The notes: generated from the letters alone by a model not told the origin. Shown: positions 1 to 9,790, counted from the first letter of the stretch. The stretch is 64,000 nucleotides of DNA from Pseudoneobacillus sp042683745 (GCF_042683745.1 NZ_JBHUJX010000022.1:62001-126000), one strand, 5' to 3'. Numbers and translations: made by a program.

Positions 1-870
1 CTCTTTCGCTATCGATATGATATGGAGCCTTTCGACGAATGGCATCAAAATGTTTTAAATTTTTATACTGGACAAGGAAGCAATTATTCCAGTTTTATTG
101 TAGTGGCAGTTATTGCCGCAATCGGGTTCGGAACTTTTCTCATAAGTAGGGATCGTTTAGGAGTTTTACCAGCCTATTGTGCGGTTCCCATTAGTCGATC
201 GCAAATATTTTTGTCAAAATATGTAACAGGAATAGGGGCGATATTAGGCGGTGTGGCACTTTATTATGTGGTAACAGTCATTTTAGGACTCTTAACGGGT
301 GCGGATTGGTCTTATACGGAGTTAACTTTTCGGTTTATTTTAATCATGTGTGTGCTGATAGGGATTTTTAGCTTGTGCATCCTGGCAGCAACTGTTACAG
401 GTCATCCGCTTGCAAGTTCAATCGTTGCTACCGTACTGCTTCTTGCACCAAATTATCTTTCAAGTTGGACAAAGCTTATGATGGGGAAGAGTCTTTCCAA
501 CTTAATGGATCATTTGAATTTATTTTATTATCTAAGTGATCGATTTCATTTAGAGACAGGATATTCATTGTTTCTTATTTGCGGTAGTATCCTTCTAATG
601 AGTCTGATCACAATTTATCTATCACTTAACCTGTTCAGGCATAATCAAATGGAGATGAACGGTGAGGTATTCGTCCTGTCCAGTGGAATGGCTATGATTC
701 GATGGATCGTTTCTATTTTTCTTGCACTTCAACTGACTGGAATGATACTACATGGATCTAGCTCATCATGGGGATTAATCCTGTTCATCGATATAATTCT
801 AACGCTCATTCTGTGGTTTCTATTCCCAGGTGTTACGACTTTTATTAAAATTAAAATGAAAAAGGCATAG
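1..870 (+). CDS. ABC-2 type transporter permease, 5'-partial
   Basis: The reading frame is open from base 1, so the gene starts before the window; the ATG at 22 is probably internal. The visible 289 residues hold about six hydrophobic segments. A cytoplasmic-type loop with PISRSQIFLSKY, after the second hydrophobic stretch, is typical of ABC-2 export permeases that work with a separate ATPase. The substrate cannot be told because the ATPase gene is outside the window. It ends in a basic tail (KIKMKK), followed 11 bases later by a good terminator, so it is the last gene of its operon. Family assignment is by topology and this loop only. Confidence 0.7.
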   Translation, partial: LFRYRYDMEPFDEWHQNVLNFYTGQGSNYSSFIVVAVIAAIGFGTFLISRDRLGVLPAYCAVPISRSQIFLSKYVTGIGAILGGVALYYVVTVILGLLTGADWSYTELTFRFILIMCVLIGIFSLCILAATVTGHPLASSIVATVLLLAPNYLSSWTKLMMGKSLSNLMDHLNLFYYLSDRFHLETGYSLFLICGSILLMSLITIYLSLNLFRHNQMEMNGEVFVLSSGMAMIRWIVSIFLALQLTGMILHGSSSSWGLILFIDIILTLILWFLFPGVTTFIKIKMKKA

Positions 871-881
871 ATTTTTAGAAG

Positions 882-906
882 CCTCTACACATTTGTAGAG
901 GTTTTT
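882..906 (+). terminator. Rho-independent terminator after the ABC permease
   Basis: Eight-base-pair stem (882-889 with 894-901, CCTCTACA/TGTAGAGG), four-base loop, then TTTTT. It closes the operon ending at 870 and separates it from the next gene. Confidence 0.85.
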
Positions 907-950
907 GGCTATATAATGTAAGGAAAAGTTAGTTGTAAGGAGTTATAAAA

Positions 951-1439
951 ATGGCACAAGGAAAAACAAATGCAATGAGAATATTGGACACGAAGAAAGT
1001 ATCCTATCAAATTCTTACATATGATAACAAAGATGGAAAAATTGATGGCGTCTCTGTAGCACAAAAAATCAATAAGGAACCAAGGCTTGTTTACAAAACA
1101 TTAGTAGCACAAGGGAGTAATAAAGAAATCTTTGTATTCATCATTCCAGTTGAATTGGAGCTTGATTTAAAAAAGGCAGCAAAAGCGGCTGGCGAAAAGA
1201 AAGTGGAAATGATTCCAGTAAAGGATATTCAAAAGTGGACAGGTTATATAAGAGGCGGTTGTTCACCAATTGGAATGAAAAAAGCATATGCAACATTTAT
1301 TGATGAAAGTGCGAGTGAGCTAGAAACGATTGTAGTGAGTGCGGGGAAAATCGGTCTTCAGCTTCAAATGGGCATTCAGGATTTACAAACCGTAACTGAT
1401 GCAAGTTTTGAGGAAATTACGAAGAGTATGAACGAATAA
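951..1439 (+). CDS. ybaK: Cys-tRNA(Pro)/Cys-tRNA(Cys) deacylase, YbaK/EbsC family
   Basis: YbaK proteins hydrolyse Cys-tRNA(Pro) formed by misacylating prolyl-tRNA synthetase. The 162-residue length is usual for the family. Family-typical segments are visible: an N-terminal VSYQILTYD stretch, VYKTLVAQG near residue 50 with the conserved lysine, and GYIRGGCSPIGMKK near residue 100, the signature glycine-rich active-site loop. It stands alone between a terminator and a VOC gene. An AAGGAG site (937-942) sits 8 bases before the ATG, which supports this start. Confidence 0.9.
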   Translation: MAQGKTNAMRILDTKKVSYQILTYDNKDGKIDGVSVAQKINKEPRLVYKTLVAQGSNKEIFVFIIPVELELDLKKAAKAAGEKKVEMIPVKDIQKWTGYIRGGCSPIGMKKAYATFIDESASELETIVVSAGKIGLQLQMGIQDLQTVTDASFEEITKSMNE

Positions 1440-1543
1440 GACAGTTTTGAACCAATGTTTCGAAAAAATAAAGGAGGAAACCAATAACGAGTAGGTGCCA
1501 AATGTGTCTGTAAAATCTAAAAAAATAAAAGGAGACTTAATGA

Positions 1544-1960
1544 ATGACAAAACAATTTTGGATCAATTTGCCGGTAAAAGATATGAAAAAAGCGATAGAG
1601 TTTTTTACAAAACTAGGATTTGCTATAAATACAAGACATGGTAATAGCGACCAAGCGCAATTAATTATCGGGGATAATAATGCTACAGTAATGCTATTTC
1701 CAGATGCTACGTTCGGAAATTTTACTCGAAATGAAATTGCCAATACTAAACTAGCTACGGAGGTATTACTGTCCATTGATGCTGAGAGCAGAGAAGAAGT
1801 CGATGAAATGGCAAAAAAAGTATTGAATGCCGGTGGGACAATATTTGCTGAGCCAGGAGAAAACCAAGGCTGGATGTATGGTTTCGGTTTTGCTGATTTA
1901 GACGGACATCGATGGAATATGTTGTATATGGATATGAGTAAGATGCCGAAGGAAGAATAG
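1544..1960 (+). CDS. VOC (glyoxalase/bleomycin-resistance) superfamily protein
   Basis: This 138-residue protein has the paired beta-alpha-beta-beta-beta layout of VOC proteins. It opens with FWINLPVKDMKKAIEFFTKLGF, shows a second module at about residues 75-128, and ends with the typical GFGFADLDGHRWNMLYMD strand. The final strand has a conserved acidic/His region but a full metal-binding triad is not obvious, so it may be a non-enzymatic binding protein or an uncharacterised dioxygenase/lyase relative. A GGAG-containing site lies just before the ATG. It is a single gene and no substrate can be assigned. Confidence 0.8.
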   Translation: MTKQFWINLPVKDMKKAIEFFTKLGFAINTRHGNSDQAQLIIGDNNATVMLFPDATFGNFTRNEIANTKLATEVLLSIDAESREEVDEMAKKVLNAGGTIFAEPGENQGWMYGFGFADLDGHRWNMLYMDMSKMPKEE

Positions 1961-2011
1961 AAGCCATTTGTGTTAATAGTTAGAGCAATTGTTTTCTATA
2001 TTTTAAGCAGG

Positions 2012-2037
2012 GGGCATCATCCACTCACATGATGCCC
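2012..2037. terminator. Stem-loop between convergent genes
   Basis: Nine-base-pair stem GGGCATCAT/ATGATGCCC with an 8-base loop, between the VOC gene (+) and the GGDEF gene (-). There is no real U-tract on either side, so termination function is uncertain. Confidence 0.45.
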
Positions 2038-2045
2038 ACGGCCCA

Positions 2046-3338
2046 TTAAACCCTAGCCATTTCATATTGAACAATCTTCCCATTTGCTAATCCATTTTTC
2101 ACAGTTACTCGGTTTTTTCCGAGTTGTTTAGATTGTAGAAGCAAATGGTCTGCATGGACATAGCCTTTTTCAATAGATATTTCTTCATTGAGCATACAGT
2201 AATATAGACCAAAGGAAGCTGTATAGGATATGGAAATTTCCTTTTTCTTAAAATGGACATTTACGGAGCTGTTCTTAATACCATGAAGAATCTTCTCTAC
2301 TAACTCCTCACATTGTTCGTAATTTCTATTTCTTAGAAAAATAGTAAACTCTTCGCCACCGCTTCGGAATAAAAAGTCATCCTTATTTAAGTAGCCTTTG
2401 AGAGTAGTAGAAAAATGTTGAATGACACGGTCTCCAACAGCATGATTATAATTGTCATTAATGCTTTTAAATTTATCAATGTCGGCAACGATGATCCCGA
2501 TTATTTCACTAGTTTCATTTAACTCAGACATCTTTTTATCCATAAATGCCCGATTATGAACACCCGTTAAAAAATCTGTATAAGCCATTTGTTCAAATTT
2601 GTCTCGTTCAATTTTATTTTGAATGTTTTGTGATTTCGAAATAAAAGATCGACTAACAATATAGTTGAGGACAAATAAACAAAATATAGTTTCCCATTTT
2701 TCTTCCTGTAGAAAAAGCAAGAGAAGTCCGTTTGTTAAGGCTAGTTTTCCCATATCCATAACACTTCTAGTTTTAATAAAATCAATAACCTCTCTAAAAG
2801 TTTTGATTTCTCCCTCAATAATGAAAAATGTGGTAAGGTATATGTCTGAAAGAAGGGAAATTACGCAAACTAATAAAATCATGATCATCCAAAAACCAAA
2901 AGGAATATTTTGGAAGTGAGGATATAAATACTCATACAAATAATAGGCAATGGAACAATTTAAAGTAAAGGCACCAATATTGTAAAACGTATCGATAAAT
3001 TCGGTGGGATCGGCTGTATTCGTTCTTTTTTTATTAAAATAGACAATAAACCGATAAATAGTTTCGAATAGAAATAGCCCTAATGGACCAGTAAATATTC
3101 CAAAAGACAAACTGTAAACAATACCATACTCTATTGAAGTGTTTCCACTTTTATTCGTAATACGAAGATGAGAATAGATGCAAGAAAAGAGCAAATAGAT
3201 GAGCAAAGCTTTAACATACACATCGGTTTCATTGATCAAACTTCCTGAACCAAAGGCTACGATTGCAGAAATAATAAATAATGTAAAAATAAAAATCTTT
3301 ACTTTAAGCATAGATTTTCCATTTCCCTTCAAGAGCAT
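2046..3338 (-). CDS. Membrane-bound diguanylate cyclase (GGDEF domain)
   Basis: Makes c-di-GMP from two GTP at the membrane. About residues 10-235 form six or seven transmembrane helices, a sensor-like membrane module. A GGDEF domain follows at about 250-415, opening with AYTDFLTGVHNRAFMD. The signature loop is GGEEF (in RSGGEEFTIFL), an active variant, and DIDKFKSIND carries the metal-binding aspartates. There is no EAL domain. The start is uncertain: the ATG at 3338 has an AAGG site almost touching it, and the in-frame ATG at 3311 is the alternative. It is co-oriented with the adjacent GGDEF-EAL gene, but a terminator lies between them. Confidence 0.88.
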   Translation of the reverse strand: MLLKGNGKSMLKVKIFIFTLFIISAIVAFGSGSLINETDVYVKALLIYLLFSCIYSHLRITNKSGNTSIEYGIVYSLSFGIFTGPLGLFLFETIYRFIVYFNKKRTNTADPTEFIDTFYNIGAFTLNCSIAYYLYEYLYPHFQNIPFGFWMIMILLVCVISLLSDIYLTTFFIIEGEIKTFREVIDFIKTRSVMDMGKLALTNGLLLLFLQEEKWETIFCLFVLNYIVSRSFISKSQNIQNKIERDKFEQMAYTDFLTGVHNRAFMDKKMSELNETSEIIGIIVADIDKFKSINDNYNHAVGDRVIQHFSTTLKGYLNKDDFLFRSGGEEFTIFLRNRNYEQCEELVEKILHGIKNSSVNVHFKKKEISISYTASFGLYYCMLNEEISIEKGYVHADHLLLQSKQLGKNRVTVKNGLANGKIVQYEMARV

Positions 3339-3397
3339 ATCCTTAATTTTACATTAAAACAACTCACAATTATAGGAATATTTTCAAAATTATATAA

Positions 3398-3430
3398 AAA
3401 GATGAAATCGGTTATACCGATTTCATCTTT
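3398..3430 (-). terminator. Terminator after the PAS-GGDEF-EAL gene
   Basis: Fifteen-base-pair perfect stem (3398-3412 with 3416-3430, three-base loop). Read on the minus strand it is followed by a T-rich run (TTTTTATATAATTTT). It separates the two c-di-GMP genes. Confidence 0.8.
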
Positions 3431-3448
3431 GGAATTTTAAAATATTGA

Positions 3449-5158
3449 TCAAAAACAATTCTTCATTTCATTACTTTTTATGGGAGGACTAAATAAATAT
3501 CCTTGACCCTGTGTGCATTGATGTTTTGATAAGAAGGCTAGCTGCTCTTTTGTTTCAATACCTTCTGCCACAACGTTGAGGTTTAAATTATTGGCCATGT
3601 CGATAATCGTTTTTACCATAGCATCATCTTCATACGAATACCCAATTTCACATATAAAAGAACGATCAATTTTTAACGTATCAATCGGAAATCTTTTTAA
3701 ATGACTTAGGGATGAATATCCCGTACCGAAGTCATCAATTGAAATGTGAAGTCCTAAAGATTTTAATTCCTTTAAAGTAGTCAGGGCTCGTTCTGGGTCC
3801 TTCATTACGCTTTCGGTTATTTCTATTTCTAGATATGTAGGATTTACTTCAGTTTCTTCAAGAATGTTTTGAATCAAAGAGGCTAAATGGATTTCTTCAA
3901 ATAATATAGGAGAAATGTTAACTGCTACACGAATAGGTGGAATGCCCACTTGATTCCACTTTATGATTTGCTTACAAACCATTCTTATAGTCCATTCACT
4001 AATGGGTACAATAAGTCCCGTTTTTTCAGCGAAAGGGATGAATTCAGCAGGGGAAATAATACCTAATTCATCGTGTTTCCAGCGAATTAAAGCTTCCACC
4101 CCTACGATTTTTTGATTTGCAAGATCAACTTTTGGTTGATAAACGAGATATAATTCCTCGTTCTCCATTGCCTTTCTAAGTTCGTGCTCTAATTCCATTT
4201 CTTTTTTAATATCGTCTATCATATCATTTGTATAATATTCAATCCGATTTCCACCCAATTCTTTTGCTCGATACATGGCTGCGTCAGCATATTTTACAAG
4301 TGAGTCCATATCCTCACCATGATAAGGGAAAATACTAATGCCCATACTTAATGAAAGAAAATAATGTTCGCCTTTAATCGTAAACGGAGTGTGAAATAAT
4401 TCTAAAAGTCGGTTTGCAAGTTGATCGACTGCTTTATAGGATGAGCTATCCAAAATAATGGTAAACTCATCTCCACCTAAGCGGTACATTTGTCCGATAT
4501 CATCTAATTGATCATTCATTCGTTTAACAATTGTTTTAAGAACGTAGTCACCAAAGGAATGTCCCTTAGTATCATTAATATATTTAAAACGGTCTAAATC
4601 TAAAAAAATGACAGAGAGACCTAAATCAGTTTCTTTAAGAGCTTTCATTTTTTCTTCTAAATCCACTTTGAATTTTCTTCTATTAGGCAAACAGGTCAAT
4701 TCATCATAATATGCAAAAAAAGCTACCTGCTCTTCATATATTTTACGTTCAGTAATATCATTCCTAATGGAAATATATCGATCTGGAACTCCGTATCGAT
4801 TTAATAAGGGAATAATGGTGCTATGAACCCAATAGATGGAACCATCCTTCGCCTTATTTCGAATATCCCCCCGCCAAATTTGTCCAGAACGAATCGTATC
4901 CCACATTTTATTGAAAAATTGCTTCGTATGAAACTTTGAGTTTACTATTCTATGGGTATTACCAACTAATTCTTCTCTACTATATTTTGATATTTTACAA
5001 AATTGATCGTTCACATCAAGTATTTTTCCCGACGTATCTGTAATAGCGACAATAGCTGATTGATCTAATGCAAATTTTAGATCCTCTAACTCTTGAAAAA
5101 CCTTTGTTATATCCTGATTTATCTCCTTCTTCGGAAGTAGCTGCAATACTTTATTCAT
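3449..5158 (-). CDS. PAS-GGDEF-EAL c-di-GMP turnover protein
   Basis: A soluble 569-residue protein. An Aer-like PAS domain occupies about 30-140 (NDQFCKISKYSREEL, NKAKDGSIYW). GGDEF follows at about 150-305 with intact GGDEF in RLGGDEFTIIL, and EAL at about 320-565. The EAL motifs are present: EALIRW, NISPILF, EITES, IDDFGTGYSSL, KIDRSF and VVAEGIE. Both halves therefore look catalytically competent, and the protein could make or destroy c-di-GMP depending on the PAS signal. The upstream AT-rich gap shows no clear promoter. The strong GGGGGGAG site before the ATG supports the start. Its PAS domain is closely similar to that of the gene at 35201. Confidence 0.93.
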   Translation of the reverse strand: MNKVLQLLPKKEINQDITKVFQELEDLKFALDQSAIVAITDTSGKILDVNDQFCKISKYSREELVGNTHRIVNSKFHTKQFFNKMWDTIRSGQIWRGDIRNKAKDGSIYWVHSTIIPLLNRYGVPDRYISIRNDITERKIYEEQVAFFAYYDELTCLPNRRKFKVDLEEKMKALKETDLGLSVIFLDLDRFKYINDTKGHSFGDYVLKTIVKRMNDQLDDIGQMYRLGGDEFTIILDSSSYKAVDQLANRLLELFHTPFTIKGEHYFLSLSMGISIFPYHGEDMDSLVKYADAAMYRAKELGGNRIEYYTNDMIDDIKKEMELEHELRKAMENEELYLVYQPKVDLANQKIVGVEALIRWKHDELGIISPAEFIPFAEKTGLIVPISEWTIRMVCKQIIKWNQVGIPPIRVAVNISPILFEEIHLASLIQNILEETEVNPTYLEIEITESVMKDPERALTTLKELKSLGLHISIDDFGTGYSSLSHLKRFPIDTLKIDRSFICEIGYSYEDDAMVKTIIDMANNLNLNVVAEGIETKEQLAFLSKHQCTQGQGYLFSPPIKSNEMKNCF

Positions 5159-5401
5159 GTATTTCTCCCCCCATTTAAACTGTTTTATGTCAATTATGTA
5201 AATTATATTAAAATACTTTTATAATATGTGATAAACTTCACGAACTTAATGTTGGAAAATCTTTAAAATAGTAAATAGGATCTATATTCATTTTACAATT
5301 AATTGTTCGATGATTAATGCTTTAATTATGAATTCTTTATGTATTTTTACTGGGTTTATCAATAGTTTTTATAAACAACATCAAAAAGGGTGACATCTAA
5401 G

Positions 5402-7093
5402 ATGAAAATGACGATTCGAAAAAAACTATTTGGTGGATTTTTGGCTGTATTACTTAAATTAGTAGTATTAGCGACTGTTTCATTTTTTCAGATCACAGCT
5501 GTTGATAATAATTATTCGAATTTGATTGATGATAAAGCTAAAAAGTTAAATATGATTAAAGACCTTGAAATAGCGGCTAAAGAAGAACAAACAAGCTTAA
5601 GGGGATATTTAATCATTGGTGATGATAAAGCTTTGCAAAATTATAACAATGCACGTGAAGAATATAAAAATACCAGTAATCGTTTAGAGGAAATGATTAA
5701 AATTTCCAAAGCGAAAGAATTATTAAATGAACTAAATAATATTGAAAAGGAATATCGCGAATTTGCGAATAATGTAATTCAATTAAAACAAGCTAACAAA
5801 CCAGAAGAATATACCCAAATGGTTGTTAATCAAGGTCGTGAAATAGTTAACCGATTTAGTGAAAAGGCTAGTGAGTTTAGTGATTTTCAACAAGTCGTAT
5901 TAGATGATGGAAACAGCTCGACTTCCAAAGATGTTGATTCTATCAAACAAGTTGTTTTACTATTAAGCATTCTTTCCATCTTAATTGGAATGGTTATTGC
6001 TTATTTCATTGGTCAAATGATATCGAAACCGATTATTTTAATCACGAACGCAGCTGGAAAAATTGCACAAGGGAATTTTACGAATGAGGAAATAAAAGTG
6101 AAAAATAAAGATGAACTTGGCAATCTAGCAATATCTTTTAATCAAATGTCTTCCAATTTACGCGATTTAATTGGGCAAGTACAAATTAATTCAGACTATG
6201 TAGCCTCAACTGCAGAGGAATTATCTATGAGTGCTGAGCAAACAAGTAAAGCTTCTGAGCAAATCACTTTTACAGTTCAAGAAATTGCTGTTGGGGTAGA
6301 TAAAGAATTTAAAAGTTTAGAAGAAACTTCACAAACCATTAGTGAAATGGCAGCTGGAGTGCATCAAATTGCAAGTAACTCCAAAATGGTTTCGACTACA
6401 GCATTAGAAGCTTCTGAGAAAGCAGAAGAAGGAGGAGAAGCCCTTAAAACAGCCGTGAAGCAGATGAATTCGATTCATCAAACAGTTGAAGGACTGGCTA
6501 AAGTCATTGAAGGGCTAGGTAATCGTTCGAAAGAAATTAGTCAAATCATTGATGCGATTACGGGGATTTCTGCCCAGACAAACCTATTAGCACTAAATGC
6601 AGCGATCGAAGCGGCTAGAGCAGGGGAACATGGACGTGGCTTTGCCGTAGTGGCAGATGAGGTTAGGAAGTTGGCAGAACAATCCGCATTCTCAGCCCAA
6701 CAAATTTCGCATTTAATAACGAGTATTCAGGTGGAAACGGATATAGCTGTAAAGTCCATGAATGTTGCAACGAATGAAGTACTTGCAGGAATTGAGGTTA
6801 TTAATATAGCCGGTGATTCATTCACTCAAATTGAATGTTCAGTAAGTAAAGTCGCTGGACAAATACAAGAAGTTTCATCAGCTGTACAGCAAATGGCTGC
6901 TGGTTCGGAGCAATTGGTTCAATCGATGAAATATATTACCCAAATTGGAGAAATGACCGCATCCAGCACTCAGGAAGTTTCAGCAGCAACTGAGGAACAA
7001 TTAGCAACAATGGAGGAAATCACTTCTTCGTCCATCTCTCTATCAAAAATGGCTGAAGATTTACAGCAGATAATTGGGAAATTTAAGATCTAG
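5402..7093 (+). CDS. Methyl-accepting chemotaxis protein
   Basis: Transmembrane chemoreceptor signalling to CheA/CheW. It has TM1 near residues 11-31, an extracytoplasmic helical sensor of about 150 residues with CHASE3-like spacing, TM2 near 184-205, HAMP to about 258, then a long cytoplasmic coiled coil. The highly conserved hairpin tip reads ITGISAQTNLLALNAAIEAA...GRGFAVVADEVRKLAEQS. The GTG at 5390 is in frame, but its AAAGGG abuts it. The ATG at 5402 has GGGTG 9 bases upstream and is preferred. The C-terminus lacks a CheR-binding pentapeptide. The ligand is unknown and no chemotaxis genes are adjacent. Confidence 0.93.
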   Translation: MKMTIRKKLFGGFLAVLLKLVVLATVSFFQITAVDNNYSNLIDDKAKKLNMIKDLEIAAKEEQTSLRGYLIIGDDKALQNYNNAREEYKNTSNRLEEMIKISKAKELLNELNNIEKEYREFANNVIQLKQANKPEEYTQMVVNQGREIVNRFSEKASEFSDFQQVVLDDGNSSTSKDVDSIKQVVLLLSILSILIGMVIAYFIGQMISKPIILITNAAGKIAQGNFTNEEIKVKNKDELGNLAISFNQMSSNLRDLIGQVQINSDYVASTAEELSMSAEQTSKASEQITFTVQEIAVGVDKEFKSLEETSQTISEMAAGVHQIASNSKMVSTTALEASEKAEEGGEALKTAVKQMNSIHQTVEGLAKVIEGLGNRSKEISQIIDAITGISAQTNLLALNAAIEAARAGEHGRGFAVVADEVRKLAEQSAFSAQQISHLITSIQVETDIAVKSMNVATNEVLAGIEVINIAGDSFTQIECSVSKVAGQIQEVSSAVQQMAAGSEQLVQSMKYITQIGEMTASSTQEVSAATEEQLATMEEITSSSISLSKMAEDLQQIIGKFKI

Positions 7094-7106
7094 GTTGAAT
7101 GGGAAA

Positions 7107-7133
7107 GGGTGTCCAGTATATTTTTGGACACCC
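7107..7133. terminator. Stem-loop between convergent genes
   Basis: Nine-base-pair perfect stem GGGTGTCCA/TGGACACCC with a 9-base loop just after the chemoreceptor stop. The U-tract is poor on both strands. Probably a shared terminator or 3' end stabiliser. Confidence 0.5.
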
Positions 7134-7146
7134 CTAAAATCTATAT

Positions 7147-7992
7147 TTAACATGATCTAAAAGACAACCTCCTACTTATAAAAATAGTAATCTTTAAGAT
7201 GACAATTGAAAGTAGAAGGTAATACCATATATCCCACCAAACCAGGCTGTGCAGTATATCCAACTTTTTAAGCAAATGGTTAGCGGAATAAATGCAAACC
7301 ACTGAAATGACGTATTTTAACCAACTATATCTCCAGTTCGTTTTGGCTAATACAATGTATAAAAGGCAAGCAGCTAAATAGTAAATGGCAGAAAAAGCAG
7401 TCGTATCTAAGTATATATTATCGAACCAACCAAGCTGGTAGTATCGATTCGAGAAAAGCATAATAGGAGTAAAATTAAAACTCGCTGCAATAGGACCGAT
7501 AATTAGAAATAGTATGATAAAATGCTTAACATCTTTAAGAGGCTGTAAAATCTTTTGATAAATCCATTTAGCTGTCATGAAATAAAATGGAAGTCCTAGT
7601 GCTGTATATTCCGTCCTCCACCAATTATGCGAATAGATTTGAAGCTTTAAAAATAGCCACTCAATCCCTGCAAAAAGTCCGATAAGGGCAAAAATCCAAA
7701 ACCAATTTTTCCGAAGAGCGGCAATGAAAGTAGCTGCAACGGGTAATGCTAAAGCATTTGAAGCGATTGCTCCAACCGCGCTATCATAGACAAGATTAGA
7801 TTTAATTATTTTCGGAAAGTATTGGTAACTATGGAGAAAATTATAAATCACACCCTCGATAATGTACCCAACACCGACCATAGCAAGGAAAAGCAGAATG
7901 ACAGGTTTATTTCTTTTTTTATAGAGAACATAAAATAGAAGAAAAAGACTTATGCTCCCCAATCCTAAATACCAATAAGAATTGAAATTCAT
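7147..7992 (-). CDS. Multi-pass membrane protein of unknown function
   Basis: About 281 residues with roughly eight hydrophobic helices, many aromatic residues, and no recognisable catalytic motif. I do not recognise the family with confidence; the general look resembles the small CBO0543-type membrane proteins near 62.2-63.2 kb. The longest frame begins at 8034, but a GGAAGGAG site lies 9 bases before the ATG at 7992 (MNFNSYW), which I take as the start. It is a single gene, convergent with the chemoreceptor and divergent from the DUF2157 gene. Confidence 0.75.
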   Translation of the reverse strand: MNFNSYWYLGLGSISLFLLFYVLYKKRNKPVILLFLAMVGVGYIIEGVIYNFLHSYQYFPKIIKSNLVYDSAVGAIASNALALPVAATFIAALRKNWFWIFALIGLFAGIEWLFLKLQIYSHNWWRTEYTALGLPFYFMTAKWIYQKILQPLKDVKHFIILFLIIGPIAASFNFTPIMLFSNRYYQLGWFDNIYLDTTAFSAIYYLAACLLYIVLAKTNWRYSWLKYVISVVCIYSANHLLKKLDILHSLVWWDIWYYLLLSIVILKITIFISRRLSFRSC

Positions 7993-8192
7993 GAATCTTA
8001 CTCCTTCCATTTCATTCCTTTCGGATAGTATCAAACTGATTGGGAAAATTATTCAAAGTAATGTCGAATTGATTCATAAAAATTTAAGTAATAGCAGCAT
8101 ATTATTCATAATTATGGAGAATAGAGAATCATGTAGCATATAATAATTGAAAAGCTTTTAAATTTGGAAAAATATACGTGGAAGGAGCGTGG

Positions 8193-9263
8193 ATGATGAC
8201 TAAGCGTGTGGTAAAGGAAAAGGAATATCAATTCTTAAAAAGAGAGCTTCAATTTTTAGAAGAATCTGAAGTTCTTCCGAGTGGTCGGGCAAATGAAATT
8301 CAAGACCTTTATGAAGTGGAAGAAGGTCTTTCTTTTACGAGAACATTATTATATGTTGGTGCGATTTTAATCGGAGCTGGAATTCTAAGCTTTATTGCGA
8401 GTAATTGGGGGGAAATAGGAAAATTAACTAAATTTCTATTTATTCTAGGTATGTTTATTAGCTCTAATCTGGCTGGATATAAGATGGAATCCAATTATCC
8501 GAAAACATCCAAAAGTTTTTATTATTTAGGTACCCTTGTCTATGGAGCAGGAATCTTTTTAATTGGACAAATGTTTCACTTTGGCGGTGATTTTCAAGAT
8601 GCTTTTTTATGGTGGTCGCTTGGAATTTTACCCTTAGCATGGGTACTAAAAGATAAATGGATTTTGATGGCTGCATCCTTTTTTGTCCTTATTTATATGA
8701 GCAATGGAATATTCTGGGCCAGTAACAGTATTCCTTATTGGATACTTCTTTGGATGATAGCTATCCATCTATTAAATGAAAAAATTGGTTTTTCAAAGAT
8801 AACTGGATTTATAACAGGTGTGATATCACTTGTTTTCATCGGAACCATACTGAACTTTTTTATCCAAGGTCAAGATGGAATGTTTTATATTTACGGTCTA
8901 ATTTACCTAACGATCGGTATAGCACTTGTTTTAACAAAAGTAAAATTAAGAAATGTTTACGTCATTTTAGGTTATCTCGTTCATGGAGCAGCAGCCTTTG
9001 CTTTATCCTTTGGGGAAATTTGGCCAGCAGATTGGATGTATATTCCGTTTTCAATCGTGTATATAATGTTTCTTTTTTACTTGATTCATAAAGGCAGCCT
9101 ATTCAGTATCATCCTTTTATGTGTTATGATTTTCCGCTTCTATCTTGATATTTCATTTGCGTTTTTACCAAAATCATTTGTGTTTATTATCGGTGGTCTT
9201 CTCTTACTTGGATTTGGCTTTTATTTTGAAAACAAAAGAAAAAAAGGAGGGGGCATGTCATGA
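8193..9263 (+). CDS. DUF2157 multi-pass membrane protein
   Basis: About 356 residues. A soluble N-terminal helical segment of some 50 residues is followed by about ten hydrophobic helices. The first two read TLLYVGAILIGAGILSF and FLFILGMFISSNLAGY, the family pattern of DUF2157. GAAGGAG at 8181-8187 is placed to serve the ATG at 8193 or 8196; the upstream GTG at 8178 is unlikely. The stop overlaps the next start by four bases (ATGA), so the two are translationally coupled. DUF2157 genes are often paired with a GDYXXLXY-domain gene, as here. No biochemical role is established to my knowledge. Confidence 0.85.
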   Translation: MMTKRVVKEKEYQFLKRELQFLEESEVLPSGRANEIQDLYEVEEGLSFTRTLLYVGAILIGAGILSFIASNWGEIGKLTKFLFILGMFISSNLAGYKMESNYPKTSKSFYYLGTLVYGAGIFLIGQMFHFGGDFQDAFLWWSLGILPLAWVLKDKWILMAASFFVLIYMSNGIFWASNSIPYWILLWMIAIHLLNEKIGFSKITGFITGVISLVFIGTILNFFIQGQDGMFYIYGLIYLTIGIALVLTKVKLRNVYVILGYLVHGAAAFALSFGEIWPADWMYIPFSIVYIMFLFYLIHKGSLFSIILLCVMIFRFYLDISFAFLPKSFVFIIGGLLLLGFGFYFENKRKKGGGMS

Positions 9264-9790
9264 ACAAGCATTTAAAACAGCTAATCATTGCCTGTACATT
9301 TCCCGTCCTAATTCTTTTGGGTATGACCTTGACTCCTTTAATCACATTAGTGAATGGAGAAGAAATTATTCTTCAAACCGTTCCTGTTGATCCATCTGAT
9401 TTATTTCGTGGCGATTATGTGACTTTACGATATGAAGCAGAAGAAGTACGTAAGGAATTGGTCGAGCCTGAAGTTGTATCAGAATTAGAAAAAGGTGCGA
9501 ATGCTTTAAAAGTATATGTTCTTTTGGAACAAAAGAATGGGGTCTACACCCCGACAAAAGTTAGTCTTAATAAGCCAAAGAATGGTATTTACTTAAAGGG
9601 AAGACTGGAATACATTGGTCAAAATGTTGATCAGATTGAGGTTGCCTATATCCAATACAGCTTAGATAAGTATTTTGTTGAAGATAACACAGGATTGGAT
9701 TGGGAAAAGGCTTCTGCTAAAGGTGAAATTTTAGCCAAAGTAAAGGTGAATCATGGCTATGCTTATTTGGTAGATATTATAAAGAAATAA
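9260..9790 (+). CDS. GDYXXLXY domain membrane-anchored protein
   Basis: A 176-residue protein with one N-terminal membrane anchor or uncleaved signal (about 8-30), so the rest should lie outside the membrane. The family motif RGDYVTLRY is present near residue 50, preceded by VPVDPSDLF. The C-terminal half is beta-rich and repeats the pattern around KYFVEDNTG. It overlaps the upstream DUF2157 gene by 4 bases. The pair probably forms one membrane complex of unknown function; partnership is inferred from overlap and recurrent pairing. Confidence 0.85.
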   Translation: MNKHLKQLIIACTFPVLILLGMTLTPLITLVNGEEIILQTVPVDPSDLFRGDYVTLRYEAEEVRKELVEPEVVSELEKGANALKVYVLLEQKNGVYTPTKVSLNKPKNGIYLKGRLEYIGQNVDQIEVAYIQYSLDKYFVEDNTGLDWEKASAKGEILAKVKVNHGYAYLVDIIKK

